The position numbers were made by a program, and so were the translations under genes. This document shows, in pieces, positions 54,128-60,804 of a DNA stretch of 60,804 nucleotides. This stretch comes from Burkholderiaceae bacterium (GTDB lineage Bacteria > Pseudomonadota > Gammaproteobacteria > Burkholderiales > Burkholderiaceae_C). The notes under the pieces were generated by a model. It searched no databases and was not told where the DNA came from. It saw only the letters and a list, made by a program, of their open reading frames with translations. The stretch spans positions 1 through 60,804 of the forward strand of contig JAEUPI010000279.1 of the NCBI GenBank assembly GCA_016790175.1. The letters are read 5' to 3'. Position 1 is the first letter of the stretch. Each line of letters begins with the position of its first letter.

Positions 54128-55050
54128 GACAGCAAGGGCATCAGATAGTGGTCCAGCAGCAGCGCCGCGAACAGCAGCGACAGATGCACGATCGAGAAGC
54201 GGAAGGTCCGCCTGGCCAGCGCGTCACTGTACGCCCGCCACAGGCGCCAGGCGTAGCCGATGAACATGGCACCGAGCACGACGGCGGCTGCCAGGTAGAG
54301 CCAGCCGCTCATGCGATAGATGAACGGCAGCAAGGTCGCGGCGAACAGCACCAGCGTGTACAGCAGTACGTGCAGCCGGGTGAACTCCGAACCATGGGTC
54401 ACCGGCAGCATCGGTAATCCGGCTCGCCGATAGTCCTCGGCGCGATACAGCGCCAGCGCCCAGAAATGCGGCGGTGTCCAGAGAAAGATGATCAGGAACA
54501 GCATCATCGACTCGGGACCGACTTCGCCACGCATCGCAGCCCAGCCGAGCACCGGCGGCATGGCGCCTGACGCGCCGCCGATCACGATGTTCTGCGGCGT
54601 CAGCGGCTTCAGCACCACCGTATAGACCACCGCGTAGCCGACGAAGGTGCCGAAGGTCAACCACATGGTCAGCGGGTTGACCCAGGCGTACAGCAACGCG
54701 CTGCCGGCACCACCGAGCAACAGCGAGAACACCAGCGCCTGGGTGTTGCTCAGTTCGCCGCGTGCCGTGGGACGCCACGCCGTGCGCTGCATCTGACGGT
54801 CGACGTGCTGCTCGACCAGGCAATTGAACGCCGCGGCGGCGCTCGCGACGAGCCAGATGCCCAGCACGGCCGGCACGGCAATTCGCAGGTCCGGCAGCCC
54901 GGGTTCGGCCAGCAACATGCCGATTGCCGCGCAGAAGACGATCAATTGCACCACGCGTGGCTTGGTGAGCACCAGGTACTGCGACCAGCGCGAACGCCGC
55001 GTCGTATGCGTGCCGCTGCCGGCCGGGGCGGTGGTCGGGCGACTGTTCAC
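54124..55050 (-). CDS. ctaB: Protoheme IX farnesyltransferase (heme O synthase)
   Basis: A 308-residue UbiA-family membrane enzyme that adds farnesyl to heme B for heme O. It has nine or so helices, the first prenyl-binding motif [15 protein letters not shown], and the second at [12 protein letters not shown]. The GTG at 55050 overlaps the ctaA stop (GTGA). A longer upstream frame lies inside ctaA and is not used. Confidence 0.96.
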   Translation of the reverse strand: MNSRPTTAPAGSGTHTTRRSRWSQYLVLTKPRVVQLIVFCAAIGMLLAEPGLPDLRIAVPAVLGIWLVASAAAAFNCLVEQHVDRQMQRTAWRPTARGELSNTQALVFSLLLGGAGSALLYAWVNPLTMWLTFGTFVGYAVVYTVVLKPLTPQNIVIGGASGAMPPVLGWAAMRGEVGPESMMLFLIIFLWTPPHFWALALYRAEDYRRAGLPMLPVTHGSEFTRLHVLLYTLVLFAATLLPFIYRMSGWLYLAAAVVLGAMFIGYAWRLWRAYSDALARRTFRFSIVHLSLLFAALLLDHYLMPLLS

Positions 55051-56183
55051 GCGTGCTGCCTCACGAATTGCCCCTGGGCCGGCAGGGGCGCCCCGACCGG
55101 GGTTGCGCGGCTCCTGCACCACAACGACACCAACAGGCCGACCAATCCCGCAGCGCACGCGCTGTGCAACAGCGCGGCGGCAAGCGGCCAGTCGAGCAGC
55201 ACGTTGCTCAGGCCACTGGCCACCTGAAGCACGAGCAATCCACCGATCAGCAGGGCGTACAACCTCGCCGTGCGGTCTGCCGTTCGCCAGAGCCGCCACG
55301 ACAGCGCGATCACCGCAGCGGCAACCACCCATGCCATCAGCCGATGCGCCATCTGGATCGCCACCAGGGCCGGGAACGGCAGGAACTGTTCACCACGGCC
55401 GCGGCCGAGTTCGCGCAGCACGGCGAAGCCCTGCGCGAAATCCATCTCCGGCCACCACTGGCCATTGCATTGCGGAAAACCGCGACAGGCGAGCACCGCG
55501 TAGTTCGTGCTGACCCATCCCCCCAGGGCGATCTGCATGAGCACCAGACCCAGCACGACGCCCGCCGCGCGCGGCGGTGCGGCCAGCGGCAAACGCCGCA
55601 CGGTCTCGAGTTGCGCCACCAACAAGCCCAGCAACAGCATGCCGCCCAGCAGGTGGAGCGTGACAATGGCCGGGTACAGCTTCAGCGTGACCGTGTACTT
55701 CCCGAACAGGCCTTGCACCACCACCCAGCCCAATGCCGCGCAGGCCCACGCGGCGGTGACGCCCAGCGCACGCCGTGCGCGCCAGGCGAGCACCGCTTGC
55801 ACGAGCACCAGCGCGCCGACGGTCATCGCGAGATAGCGGTGGACCATCTCGATCCATGCCTTCGTGAACGTCACCGGTCCGCTCGGCTGGGCCTGCTGCG
55901 CCGCGGCGATCGACTCGGCCGCGCCGAGCGGGCTGGCCGCTCCATAGCAGCCGGGCCAGTCTGGGCAGCCGAGCCCGGAGTCGGTCAGCCGCGTGAACGA
56001 CCCGAAGACGATCAGATCTGCGGTGAGAAACACGGTCAGCCCGGCCAGGGCCACCAATCGGGAACGCGCGCCCTCACCGCGGTGCCGCCAGGCCCAGACG
56101 GCCAGTGGGAGCGCCGCGATCACGGTGGCCAGCGCGAGCAGCTCCAGCGCCGGCGCGAGATTGACCGAGGGCACAGCACTCAT
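55047..56183 (-). CDS. ctaA: Heme A synthase, CtaA/COX15
   Basis: A 378-residue membrane enzyme that oxidises heme O to heme A. Eight hydrophobic helices carry the heme-ligand histidines in [33 protein letters not shown] and [12 protein letters not shown]. Two Cys-containing periplasmic loops ([12 protein letters not shown] and [12 protein letters not shown]) match the type with disulfide-forming loops. ATG 56183 begins eight bases after the previous stop. Confidence 0.96.
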   Translation of the reverse strand: MSAVPSVNLAPALELLALATVIAALPLAVWAWRHRGEGARSRLVALAGLTVFLTADLIVFGSFTRLTDSGLGCPDWPGCYGAASPLGAAESIAAAQQAQPSGPVTFTKAWIEMVHRYLAMTVGALVLVQAVLAWRARRALGVTAAWACAALGWVVVQGLFGKYTVTLKLYPAIVTLHLLGGMLLLGLLVAQLETVRRLPLAAPPRAAGVVLGLVLMQIALGGWVSTNYAVLACRGFPQCNGQWWPEMDFAQGFAVLRELGRGRGEQFLPFPALVAIQMAHRLMAWVVAAAVIALSWRLWRTADRTARLYALLIGGLLVLQVASGLSNVLLDWPLAAALLHSACAAGLVGLLVSLWCRSRATPVGAPLPAQGQFVRQHA

Positions 56184-56191
56184 CGCGAAAC

Positions 56192-56842
56192 TCAGCGGCC
56201 CGGCAGGTCCCAGGAGGCCGACGCACGCAGCAACCGCTCGAGATCACGCTTCAGCTTGGACGGCTCGGGCTTGACGGGCGCGCGCATCATCCATTCGCCC
56301 ATCGGATCGACCACGTACACGTGTTCTTCGATCGTGTGGCCCGGCGCCGGCTGCAGCCAGGCCGACACCGCGCCGAGCGGCACGCGCAGCACGGTCACCG
56401 GCGCACGGCCGGCCGTGAGCGCCTGCTGCAGTTCCGGCCGCAATGGCGCCTCGTCGGTGATCAGCCAGATCTTGTCGATGCGCTCGCGGTCGCGACCGAC
56501 CATCTCCCGCAACTGACGCTGCAGGAACAGGCGCTCCTCGCAGGCCCTGTCGCAGGCGGCCGGACCGACCAGCACGAGCAACCATTGCCCCTTGAGCGCG
56601 CGCAGCGGCAGGACATTCCCGTCGAGCTGTCGCGCGGTCAGATCCGGCAGGCCCACCGTCGGCTGGATCAATGCGCCGTAGGCCGTGCCCGGCCCGCTCG
56701 GCCGCCAGGCGAAGTGCAGAACGTAGCTCGCGATGACCGGCGCCGCACACACCAGCAGGATCAGCATCATCTTCGCGCGGCCGATGCGCGTGCGCTGGGC
56801 TTGGTCGTGCAATGTCGCCTCGGGCAACGAGTGCACGGTCAT
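56192..56842 (-). CDS. SCO-like cytochrome oxidase-associated membrane protein
   Basis: A 216-residue protein with one N-terminal helix (about 24-44) and a periplasmic thioredoxin-like domain. It has a CxxxC motif, C97-D-R-A-C101, at the position of the SCO copper site (LLVLVGPAACDRACEE), then HVYVVDPMGEWMM near the end. This suggests a redox or copper role in oxidase assembly beside the true SCO at 53489-54127. ATG 56842 is used; a GTG at 56869 would overlap SURF1. Confidence 0.8.
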   Translation of the reverse strand: MTVHSLPEATLHDQAQRTRIGRAKMMLILLVCAAPVIASYVLHFAWRPSGPGTAYGALIQPTVGLPDLTARQLDGNVLPLRALKGQWLLVLVGPAACDRACEERLFLQRQLREMVGRDRERIDKIWLITDEAPLRPELQQALTAGRAPVTVLRVPLGAVSAWLQPAPGHTIEEHVYVVDPMGEWMMRAPVKPEPSKLKRDLERLLRASASWDLPGR

Positions 56843-56852
56843 CGTCAGCGGT

Positions 56853-57581
56853 TCAGCGTCGGTCTTCACGTCGAGGTCTGAGAATTCGGTACCACATGGT
56901 CAGCCCGGCGATCAGCGCGGCGATCGCAAACCATTGCAGGGCATACCCATGATGCTTGCCGACGTCGGGGGCCGGCGTGCTCCAGCGCCGCACCCAGCGT
57001 GCGCCGGCCACCGGCGCCTGCTCCAACTCGAGCAACGACAGCGGGCGCAGCTTCGCACCCCATTCGAATGCCAGCGCGTCGGCGTCGAGATTCTGCCGTA
57101 TCCGGCCTGCCTCTTCCGGGCCGAGATCGAACCGCCGCGACGGCCATGGGGCAATGCGTGCGTTCAGCATCAGCTCGCCCTCCGGCGTCTCGATCGCCGG
57201 CAGGCGTGTCCGGTCGGCCGGATCGCGCGCCGTCCAGCCGCGCTGCACCAGCACCGCATCGCCGGGCGACAGCAGCAGCGGCGTCACGGCAATGAACCCG
57301 GCGCGCCCATCCAGCGGCTGGTTGTCCAGGTAGAGCGTCTTGTCGGCGAGCCATCGGCCGCGGACACTGATCTGCCGGTACCACTGCGCCGCGGCTTCGG
57401 CGTCGGTGCGGGCCAGCGCGTCCGGCGCCAGCGGTGGCAACCCAGCGCGCTCGCGCTGCTCGGTCAGGACGGCACTCTTCTGCGCAGCGCGGTCGAGCTG
57501 CCAGAAGCCCAGACGCACGGCGATCCCCACCCCGAGCGCACAGACCAGCCATGCCACGAGCGCCGAACGCGCTTTCGTCAC
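56853..57581 (-). CDS. SURF1-family oxidase assembly protein
   Basis: A 242-residue SURF1 protein with a transmembrane helix at each end (ALVAWLVCALGVGIAVRLGFWQ in segments; YALQWFAIAALIAGLTMWY) and a periplasmic domain between. GFWQLDRAAQK and VLVQRGWTARD are family hallmarks. It helps insert heme A into subunit I. Start is a GTG at 57581; another GTG 12 bases earlier is possible. Confidence 0.92.
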   Translation of the reverse strand: MTKARSALVAWLVCALGVGIAVRLGFWQLDRAAQKSAVLTEQRERAGLPPLAPDALARTDAEAAAQWYRQISVRGRWLADKTLYLDNQPLDGRAGFIAVTPLLLSPGDAVLVQRGWTARDPADRTRLPAIETPEGELMLNARIAPWPSRRFDLGPEEAGRIRQNLDADALAFEWGAKLRPLSLLELEQAPVAGARWVRRWSTPAPDVGKHHGYALQWFAIAALIAGLTMWYRILRPRREDRR

Positions 57582-57620
57582 CGGCTGTTCCACCCGCGAT
57601 GGGCTCGATAATCCAGCATC

Positions 57621-57842
57621 ATGAAGGCGCTCATCGTCGTGGTGCTGGTCCTGATCATCGTGGCGCTCGCCAGTGCCGGCCGCGCGATGCTGCGCAGCCA
57701 GCGAGACGGCAAGGCAGCGGATCCACGCATGGCCCGAGCGCTGGCACTGCGCGTGGGTCTGTCGATCGCGCTGTTTCTGTTCATCCTGCTCGCTTGGCGA
57801 ATGGGCTGGATCCAGCCAAGCGGATTGCCATTGTCGCGCTGA
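57621..57842 (+). CDS. Twin-transmembrane protein, DUF2909-like
   Basis: A 73-residue membrane protein with two helices (ALIVVVLVLIIVALASAG and LRVGLSIALFLFILLAW) joined by a basic loop. Small proteins of this kind sit beside coxC in many betaproteobacterial oxidase operons but are read on the opposite strand. Function is unknown. A hairpin follows its stop. Confidence 0.82.
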   Translation: MKALIVVVLVLIIVALASAGRAMLRSQRDGKAADPRMARALALRVGLSIALFLFILLAWRMGWIQPSGLPLSR

Positions 57843-57872
57843 GGCGCCCGTCGATCGGACTGCGGCAAACGA

Positions 57873-57896
57873 CAACGCCGCCCGCAGGCGGCGTTG
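57873..57896. terminator. Strong hairpin between convergent genes
   Basis: CAACGCCGCC (57873-57882) and GGCGGCGTTG (57887-57896) form a perfect 10-base stem with loop CGCA. It separates the DUF2909-like gene (plus) from coxC (minus). On the minus strand it is followed by a T-containing stretch, so it could end transcription passing coxC. Yet SURF1 and the later genes need that read-through or their own promoter. Confidence 0.65.
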
Positions 57897-57915
57897 CAGT
57901 AAGAGCCGCCTCGGT

Positions 57916-58800
57916 CTACAGCCAATAGACGAGGAAGTACAGGCCGAGCCACACCACGTCGACGAAGTGCCAGTACCAGGCGGCGCCCTCGAAGCCGAAG
58001 TGGCGCTGCGGCGTGAAGTGCCCCTTCATCAGCCGCAAGGTGATGAAGACCAGCATCGTCATGCCGACGAACACGTGGAATCCGTGAAAGCCGGTGAGCA
58101 TGAAGAACGTCGAACCATAAATGCCGGAGCTGAGCTTGAGGTTGAGGTCCGCGTAGGCATGCATGTACTCGTAGGCCTGGAAGCCGAGGAACGTGATGCC
58201 CAGCAGCACGGTGATCCACATCCAGAAGATCGTCTTGCCGCGATTGTTGGCGAGCAGCGCATGGTGGGCGATCGTGAGCGTGCCGCCCGATGTCAGCAAG
58301 ATCGCGGTGTTGAGCGTCGGGATCGGCCACGGCCCCATCGTGAGGAACGGCTCCACCACACCGGCCGGCGATGCGGTGTGACCCGGCGCCGAGCTGGGCC
58401 AGATCGCCTTGAAATCGGGCCACAGCAACTGGTGTTCGATGTCGCCGAGCATCGGCAATGCGAAGGCACGCGCCCAGTACAGCGCGCCGAAGAAGGCGGC
58501 GAAGAACATCACCTCCGAGAAGATGAACCAGCTCATGCTCCAGCGGAACGACACGTCGACCCGGTCCGAATAAAGCCCCCCCTCGCTCTCGGCGATCGCG
58601 TCCTTGAACCAGGAGAACAGCGTGGTAAGCCAGACCACGAGGCCCAGCAGCACCGACCACTTGCCCCAAGCCGAGCCATTGATCCATTGACCGGCGCCGA
58701 GGATCACGAAGAACAGGCCGAGCGCGGTCATTGCCGGATGGCGCGACGGCGAGGGCACGAAGTAGTACGGCTGCGAACCCTTGTGCGTCACTGCAGACAT
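57916..58800 (-). CDS. coxC: Cytochrome c oxidase subunit III
   Basis: A 294-residue membrane subunit of the aa3-type oxidase with seven helices. It has PYYFVPSPSRHPAMTALGLF, SWFIFSEVMFFAAFFGALYW with the conserved Glu, and HFGFEGAAWYWHFVDVVWLGLY at the end (read as segments). The ATG at 58800 is preceded by a good ribosome site (GAGGAG). A longer frame into the upstream gene is rejected. It does not bind cofactors; it supports subunit I. Confidence 0.97.
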   Translation of the reverse strand: MSAVTHKGSQPYYFVPSPSRHPAMTALGLFFVILGAGQWINGSAWGKWSVLLGLVVWLTTLFSWFKDAIAESEGGLYSDRVDVSFRWSMSWFIFSEVMFFAAFFGALYWARAFALPMLGDIEHQLLWPDFKAIWPSSAPGHTASPAGVVEPFLTMGPWPIPTLNTAILLTSGGTLTIAHHALLANNRGKTIFWMWITVLLGITFLGFQAYEYMHAYADLNLKLSSGIYGSTFFMLTGFHGFHVFVGMTMLVFITLRLMKGHFTPQRHFGFEGAAWYWHFVDVVWLGLYFLVYWL

Positions 58801-58862
58801 GTTGAAGCTTCTCCTCGAGATCCCAAGAAAATTGGATGTGTGACCTGTTCGTGCCGGGTGTT

Positions 58863-59099
58863 CTAGGCCGCCACGCCGCTGCCGACGATCCAGCGCACCA
58901 GCAGCACCAGCGCGAGCACGAAGACCGCGGCACCGACAATACCCGCCACTACGACGTGGATCGGATTCAAGTGGGCCACGTCCTTGGCATAGTCGGCGCG
59001 TCGACGAATGCCCAGGAACGACCACGCCACGGCCTGGATCGTCTGCAGCAGCGAGCCCTTGCGCGCCGTGACGCGCTGAGTTTCGGGGGCTTCGTTCAC
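58863..59099 (-). CDS. DUF2970 small membrane protein
   Basis: A 78-residue protein with an amphipathic N-terminus (SLLQTIQAVAWSFLGIRRR) and one helix (VVVAGIVGAAVFVLALVLLV). DUF2970 proteins occupy this slot between ctaG and coxC in Burkholderiales; the role is unknown but probably lies in oxidase assembly. The GTG at 59099 overlaps the ctaG stop (GTGA). Confidence 0.85.
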   Translation of the reverse strand: MNEAPETQRVTARKGSLLQTIQAVAWSFLGIRRRADYAKDVAHLNPIHVVVAGIVGAAVFVLALVLLVRWIVGSGVAA

Positions 59100-59734
59100 G
59101 AGCGCGGCCCCCCCGTCAGCGCGGCCTGGCGGCCCGCGGGCGCGGCAGGCACCTTGCCGCCGACTTCGAAGAATGTGTAGGACAGCGTGATCGTCGTCAC
59201 GTCCTTCGGCAGCTTGGCATCGACGTAGAACGTCACCGGCCACTGTCGGCTCTCGCCCGGCGCGAGCGTGTATTCGTTGAAGCAGAAGCACTCGATCTTG
59301 TTGAAGTGCCCTGCCGAGTTCATCGGCGCAAAACTCGCAATCGCCTGAGCCGCCATGGTGCGGTTCTGCATGTTGCGGAACTCGTACATCACCGTGGCCA
59401 CCTCGCCGGGGTGCACCTGCACCGAACGCTGCGCGGGCTTGAAGTCCCAGGGCCCGCGTGCGTTGGCGTCGAACTCGATCGTCACCACGCGCGTGCGGTC
59501 GACCTGGGTGTTGGCCGGGCGCTCACGCACATCGGCCAACGCGCCGGCGCCACTGCGTCGCTCGGCCACCGAGAGCACGTTGATGCCCAGCGCGTTGCAG
59601 ATCGCCTTGTAGATCGGTACCAGCGCGTAGCCGAAGCCGAACATCAGTGCCGCGATCACGGCCAGCTTGGCCGTCATGCGCAGGTTCTCCGCGCGCAACA
59701 GCGCGATGCCGGAGCGGTTCGTGCTGACGATCAT
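59096..59734 (-). CDS. ctaG: Cytochrome c oxidase assembly protein CtaG/Cox11
   Basis: A 212-residue copper-delivery protein for the CuB site. One N-terminal helix (LAVIAALMFGFGYALVPIY) anchors an immunoglobulin-like periplasmic domain. The copper motif is IECFCFNEY, with the paired Cys. VPIYKAICNALGIN is also conserved. It lies 21 bases after the small assembly protein. Confidence 0.96.
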   Translation of the reverse strand: MIVSTNRSGIALLRAENLRMTAKLAVIAALMFGFGYALVPIYKAICNALGINVLSVAERRSGAGALADVRERPANTQVDRTRVVTIEFDANARGPWDFKPAQRSVQVHPGEVATVMYEFRNMQNRTMAAQAIASFAPMNSAGHFNKIECFCFNEYTLAPGESRQWPVTFYVDAKLPKDVTTITLSYTFFEVGGKVPAAPAGRQAALTGGPRS

Positions 59735-59755
59735 GGTCGCTGTGAGGCCGCGTCG

Positions 59756-59881
59756 TCAGCGCGAGAACAGCCAGATCTTGGCGACGAAGCCGAGCGCCAG
59801 CACCACGGCCACCGAAGCGAGGATCCACGCCAGGCGCAGATTGGCCTGGTGCTGACGCGGATCGCGGCCCGGTGTGTTCAT
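59756..59881 (-). CDS. Cytochrome oxidase small assembly protein
   Basis: A 41-residue protein with a charged start (PGRDPRQHQANLRLAW) and one membrane helix (ILASVAVVLALGFVAKIWLF). Tiny proteins of this form sit between coxA and ctaG in Burkholderiales oxidase operons. ATG 59881 begins seven bases after the coxA stop. Its position and conserved QHQANLRLA wording make it real despite its size. Confidence 0.82.
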   Translation of the reverse strand: MNTPGRDPRQHQANLRLAWILASVAVVLALGFVAKIWLFSR

Positions 59882-59888
59882 CGTGCGC

Positions 59889-60804
59889 TCAGCCCACCAC
59901 CTTGGTTGCGGTGGGGTCGAGCTTGGGCGGCGTCTCGAAGGTGTGCCACGGCGCGGGGGACGGCACCTCCCACTCCAGGCCTTCGGCAGCCTCCCACGGG
60001 CGCTGTGGCGCCTTCTCGCCGCGCCCGCGCAGCATCGGCACGAGCACGAAGACGAGGAAGTACACCTGCGCCAGCCCGAAACCGAACGCACCGACCGAGG
60101 CGATCGCGTTGAAGTCGGCGAACTGCAACGGGTAGTCGGCATACCGTCGCGGCATGCCGGCCAGACCCAGGAAGTGCATCGGGAAGAAGGTGAGGTTGAA
60201 GAAGATCAGCGACGCCCAGAAATGGATCTTGCCGTGCGTCTCGCTGTACATCACGCCGCTCCACTTCGGCCCCCAGTAGTACACGCCGCCGAACATCGCA
60301 TACAGCGAGCCGGCCACCAGCACGTAGTGGAAGTGCGCGACGACGTAGTAGGTGTCCTGCAGCTGCTGGTCGATCGGCGCCATCGCGCAGATCAGGCCGG
60401 TGAAGCCGCCCATCGTGAACACGAACAGGAAGCCCACCGCCCACAGCATCGGTGTCTCGAAGGTCATCGAGCCGCGCCACATGGTGGCCAGCCAGTTGAA
60501 GATCTTCACGCCGGTGGGCACCGCGATCAGCATCGTCGCGTACATGAAGAAGAGCTGCCCGGTCACCGGCATGCCGGTGGTGTACATGTGGTGCGCCCAG
60601 ACGATGAACGACAGGATCGCGATCGACGCCGTGGCATACACCATCGAGGTGTAGCCGAACAGCCGCTTGCGCGCGAAGGTCGGGATGATGGCGCTCACGA
60701 TGCCGAACGCCGGCAGGATCATGATGTAGACCTCGGGGTGCCCGAAGAACCAGAAGATGTGCTGGTACATGATCGGGTCGCCACCGCCGGCGGGGTTGAA
60801 GAAG
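59889..60804 (-). CDS. coxA: Cytochrome c oxidase subunit I, C-terminal part (cut by window edge)
   Basis: Catalytic subunit of the aa3-type proton-pumping oxidase. The window holds the last 304 residues or so. [11 protein letters not shown] has the CuB His and the cross-linked Tyr. WAHHMYTTG holds the other two CuB His residues. TGVKIFNW has the K-channel Lys, and VAHFHYVLV the heme a3 and heme a ligands. All key residues present are intact. The frame is open to the right edge, so the start is outside. Confidence 0.97.
   Translation of the reverse strand, partial: FFNPAGGGDPIMYQHIFWFFGHPEVYIMILPAFGIVSAIIPTFARKRLFGYTSMVYATASIAILSFIVWAHHMYTTGMPVTGQLFFMYATMLIAVPTGVKIFNWLATMWRGSMTFETPMLWAVGFLFVFTMGGFTGLICAMAPIDQQLQDTYYVVAHFHYVLVAGSLYAMFGGVYYWGPKWSGVMYSETHGKIHFWASLIFFNLTFFPMHFLGLAGMPRRYADYPLQFADFNAIASVGAFGFGLAQVYFLVFVLVPMLRGRGEKAPQRPWEAAEGLEWEVPSPAPWHTFETPPKLDPTATKVVG

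Noticed and set aside
1-60804. tRNA, rRNA, CRISPR array, transposase or phage integrase
   Set aside because: None of the usual signs was seen: no CCA-ended cloverleaf, no regularly spaced repeats, no DDE or tyrosine recombinase motifs. A small RNA could still be missed by eye.

Overview
The window is high-GC DNA from a betaproteobacterium of the order Burkholderiales, most like the Rubrivivax/Leptothrix group. The best evidence is the right end. Read on the minus strand it runs coxA, a small assembly protein, ctaG, a DUF2970 protein, coxC, SURF1, a SCO-like protein, ctaA, ctaB and sco, with rpoH facing it. This order is typical of Burkholderiales. No tRNA, rRNA, CRISPR array or insertion sequence was recognised.

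Bases 1-30777 (plus strand) are a surface-polysaccharide locus. It opens with the end of rfbA and with rfbC (dTDP-rhamnose). A MarR-type EPS-associated regulator follows, with paired inverted repeats just upstream of it. Next comes a WlbA/WlbB/WlbC-like trio for a 2,3-diamino sugar. A complete pseudaminic acid pathway follows: pseB, pseC, pseF, a Pse-associated methylase, an ATP-PPase sugar amidotransferase (pseA) with HisH/HisF-like partners, a fused pseG-pseH, and pseI. A Wzx flippase, a putative GT-B glycosyltransferase, a second HisH/HisF pair, a Wzy-like polymerase and a second amidotransferase come next. The block ends with a GT4 enzyme, an oxidoreductase, a bi-domain oxidoreductase, a heparinase-like protein, another GT4 enzyme, an Asp-box/kelch lipoprotein and a UDP-sugar 6-dehydrogenase. 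From pseB to the heparinase gene nearly every gene overlaps the next by the four bases ATGA or GTGA, so this is probably one translationally coupled transcript.

Bases 30774-42097 (minus strand) are a second, convergent polysaccharide operon. In transcription order it encodes canonical WlbA, WbpD and WbpE, a second flippase, an acetyltransferase, two GT4 glycosyltransferases, a methyltransferase, a DegT aminotransferase, a PglC/WcaJ-like initiating sugar-phosphate transferase and a membrane-anchored CapD/WbpM-type 4,6-dehydratase. The two operons meet with overlapping stop codons.

Bases 42098-53461 are mostly housekeeping genes: lysS, an enoyl-CoA hydratase, an unrecognised 170-residue protein, a DUF3108 protein, an M61 PDZ protease, a DsbC-type isomerase, a UbiH-like monooxygenase, a MOSC protein, ychF and rpoH. 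A near-perfect CIRCE operator overlaps a sigma-70-like promoter directly upstream of rpoH. Bases 53489-60804 hold the aa3-type cytochrome c oxidase assembly operon, which runs off the right edge inside coxA.

The most interesting theme is duplication of two uncommon sugar-modifying modules in one locus: two acetamidino-forming sets and two 2,3-diamino-uronate sets. These lie with a nonulosonic acid pathway, a possible 2-epimerase scar and an Asp-box lipoprotein.
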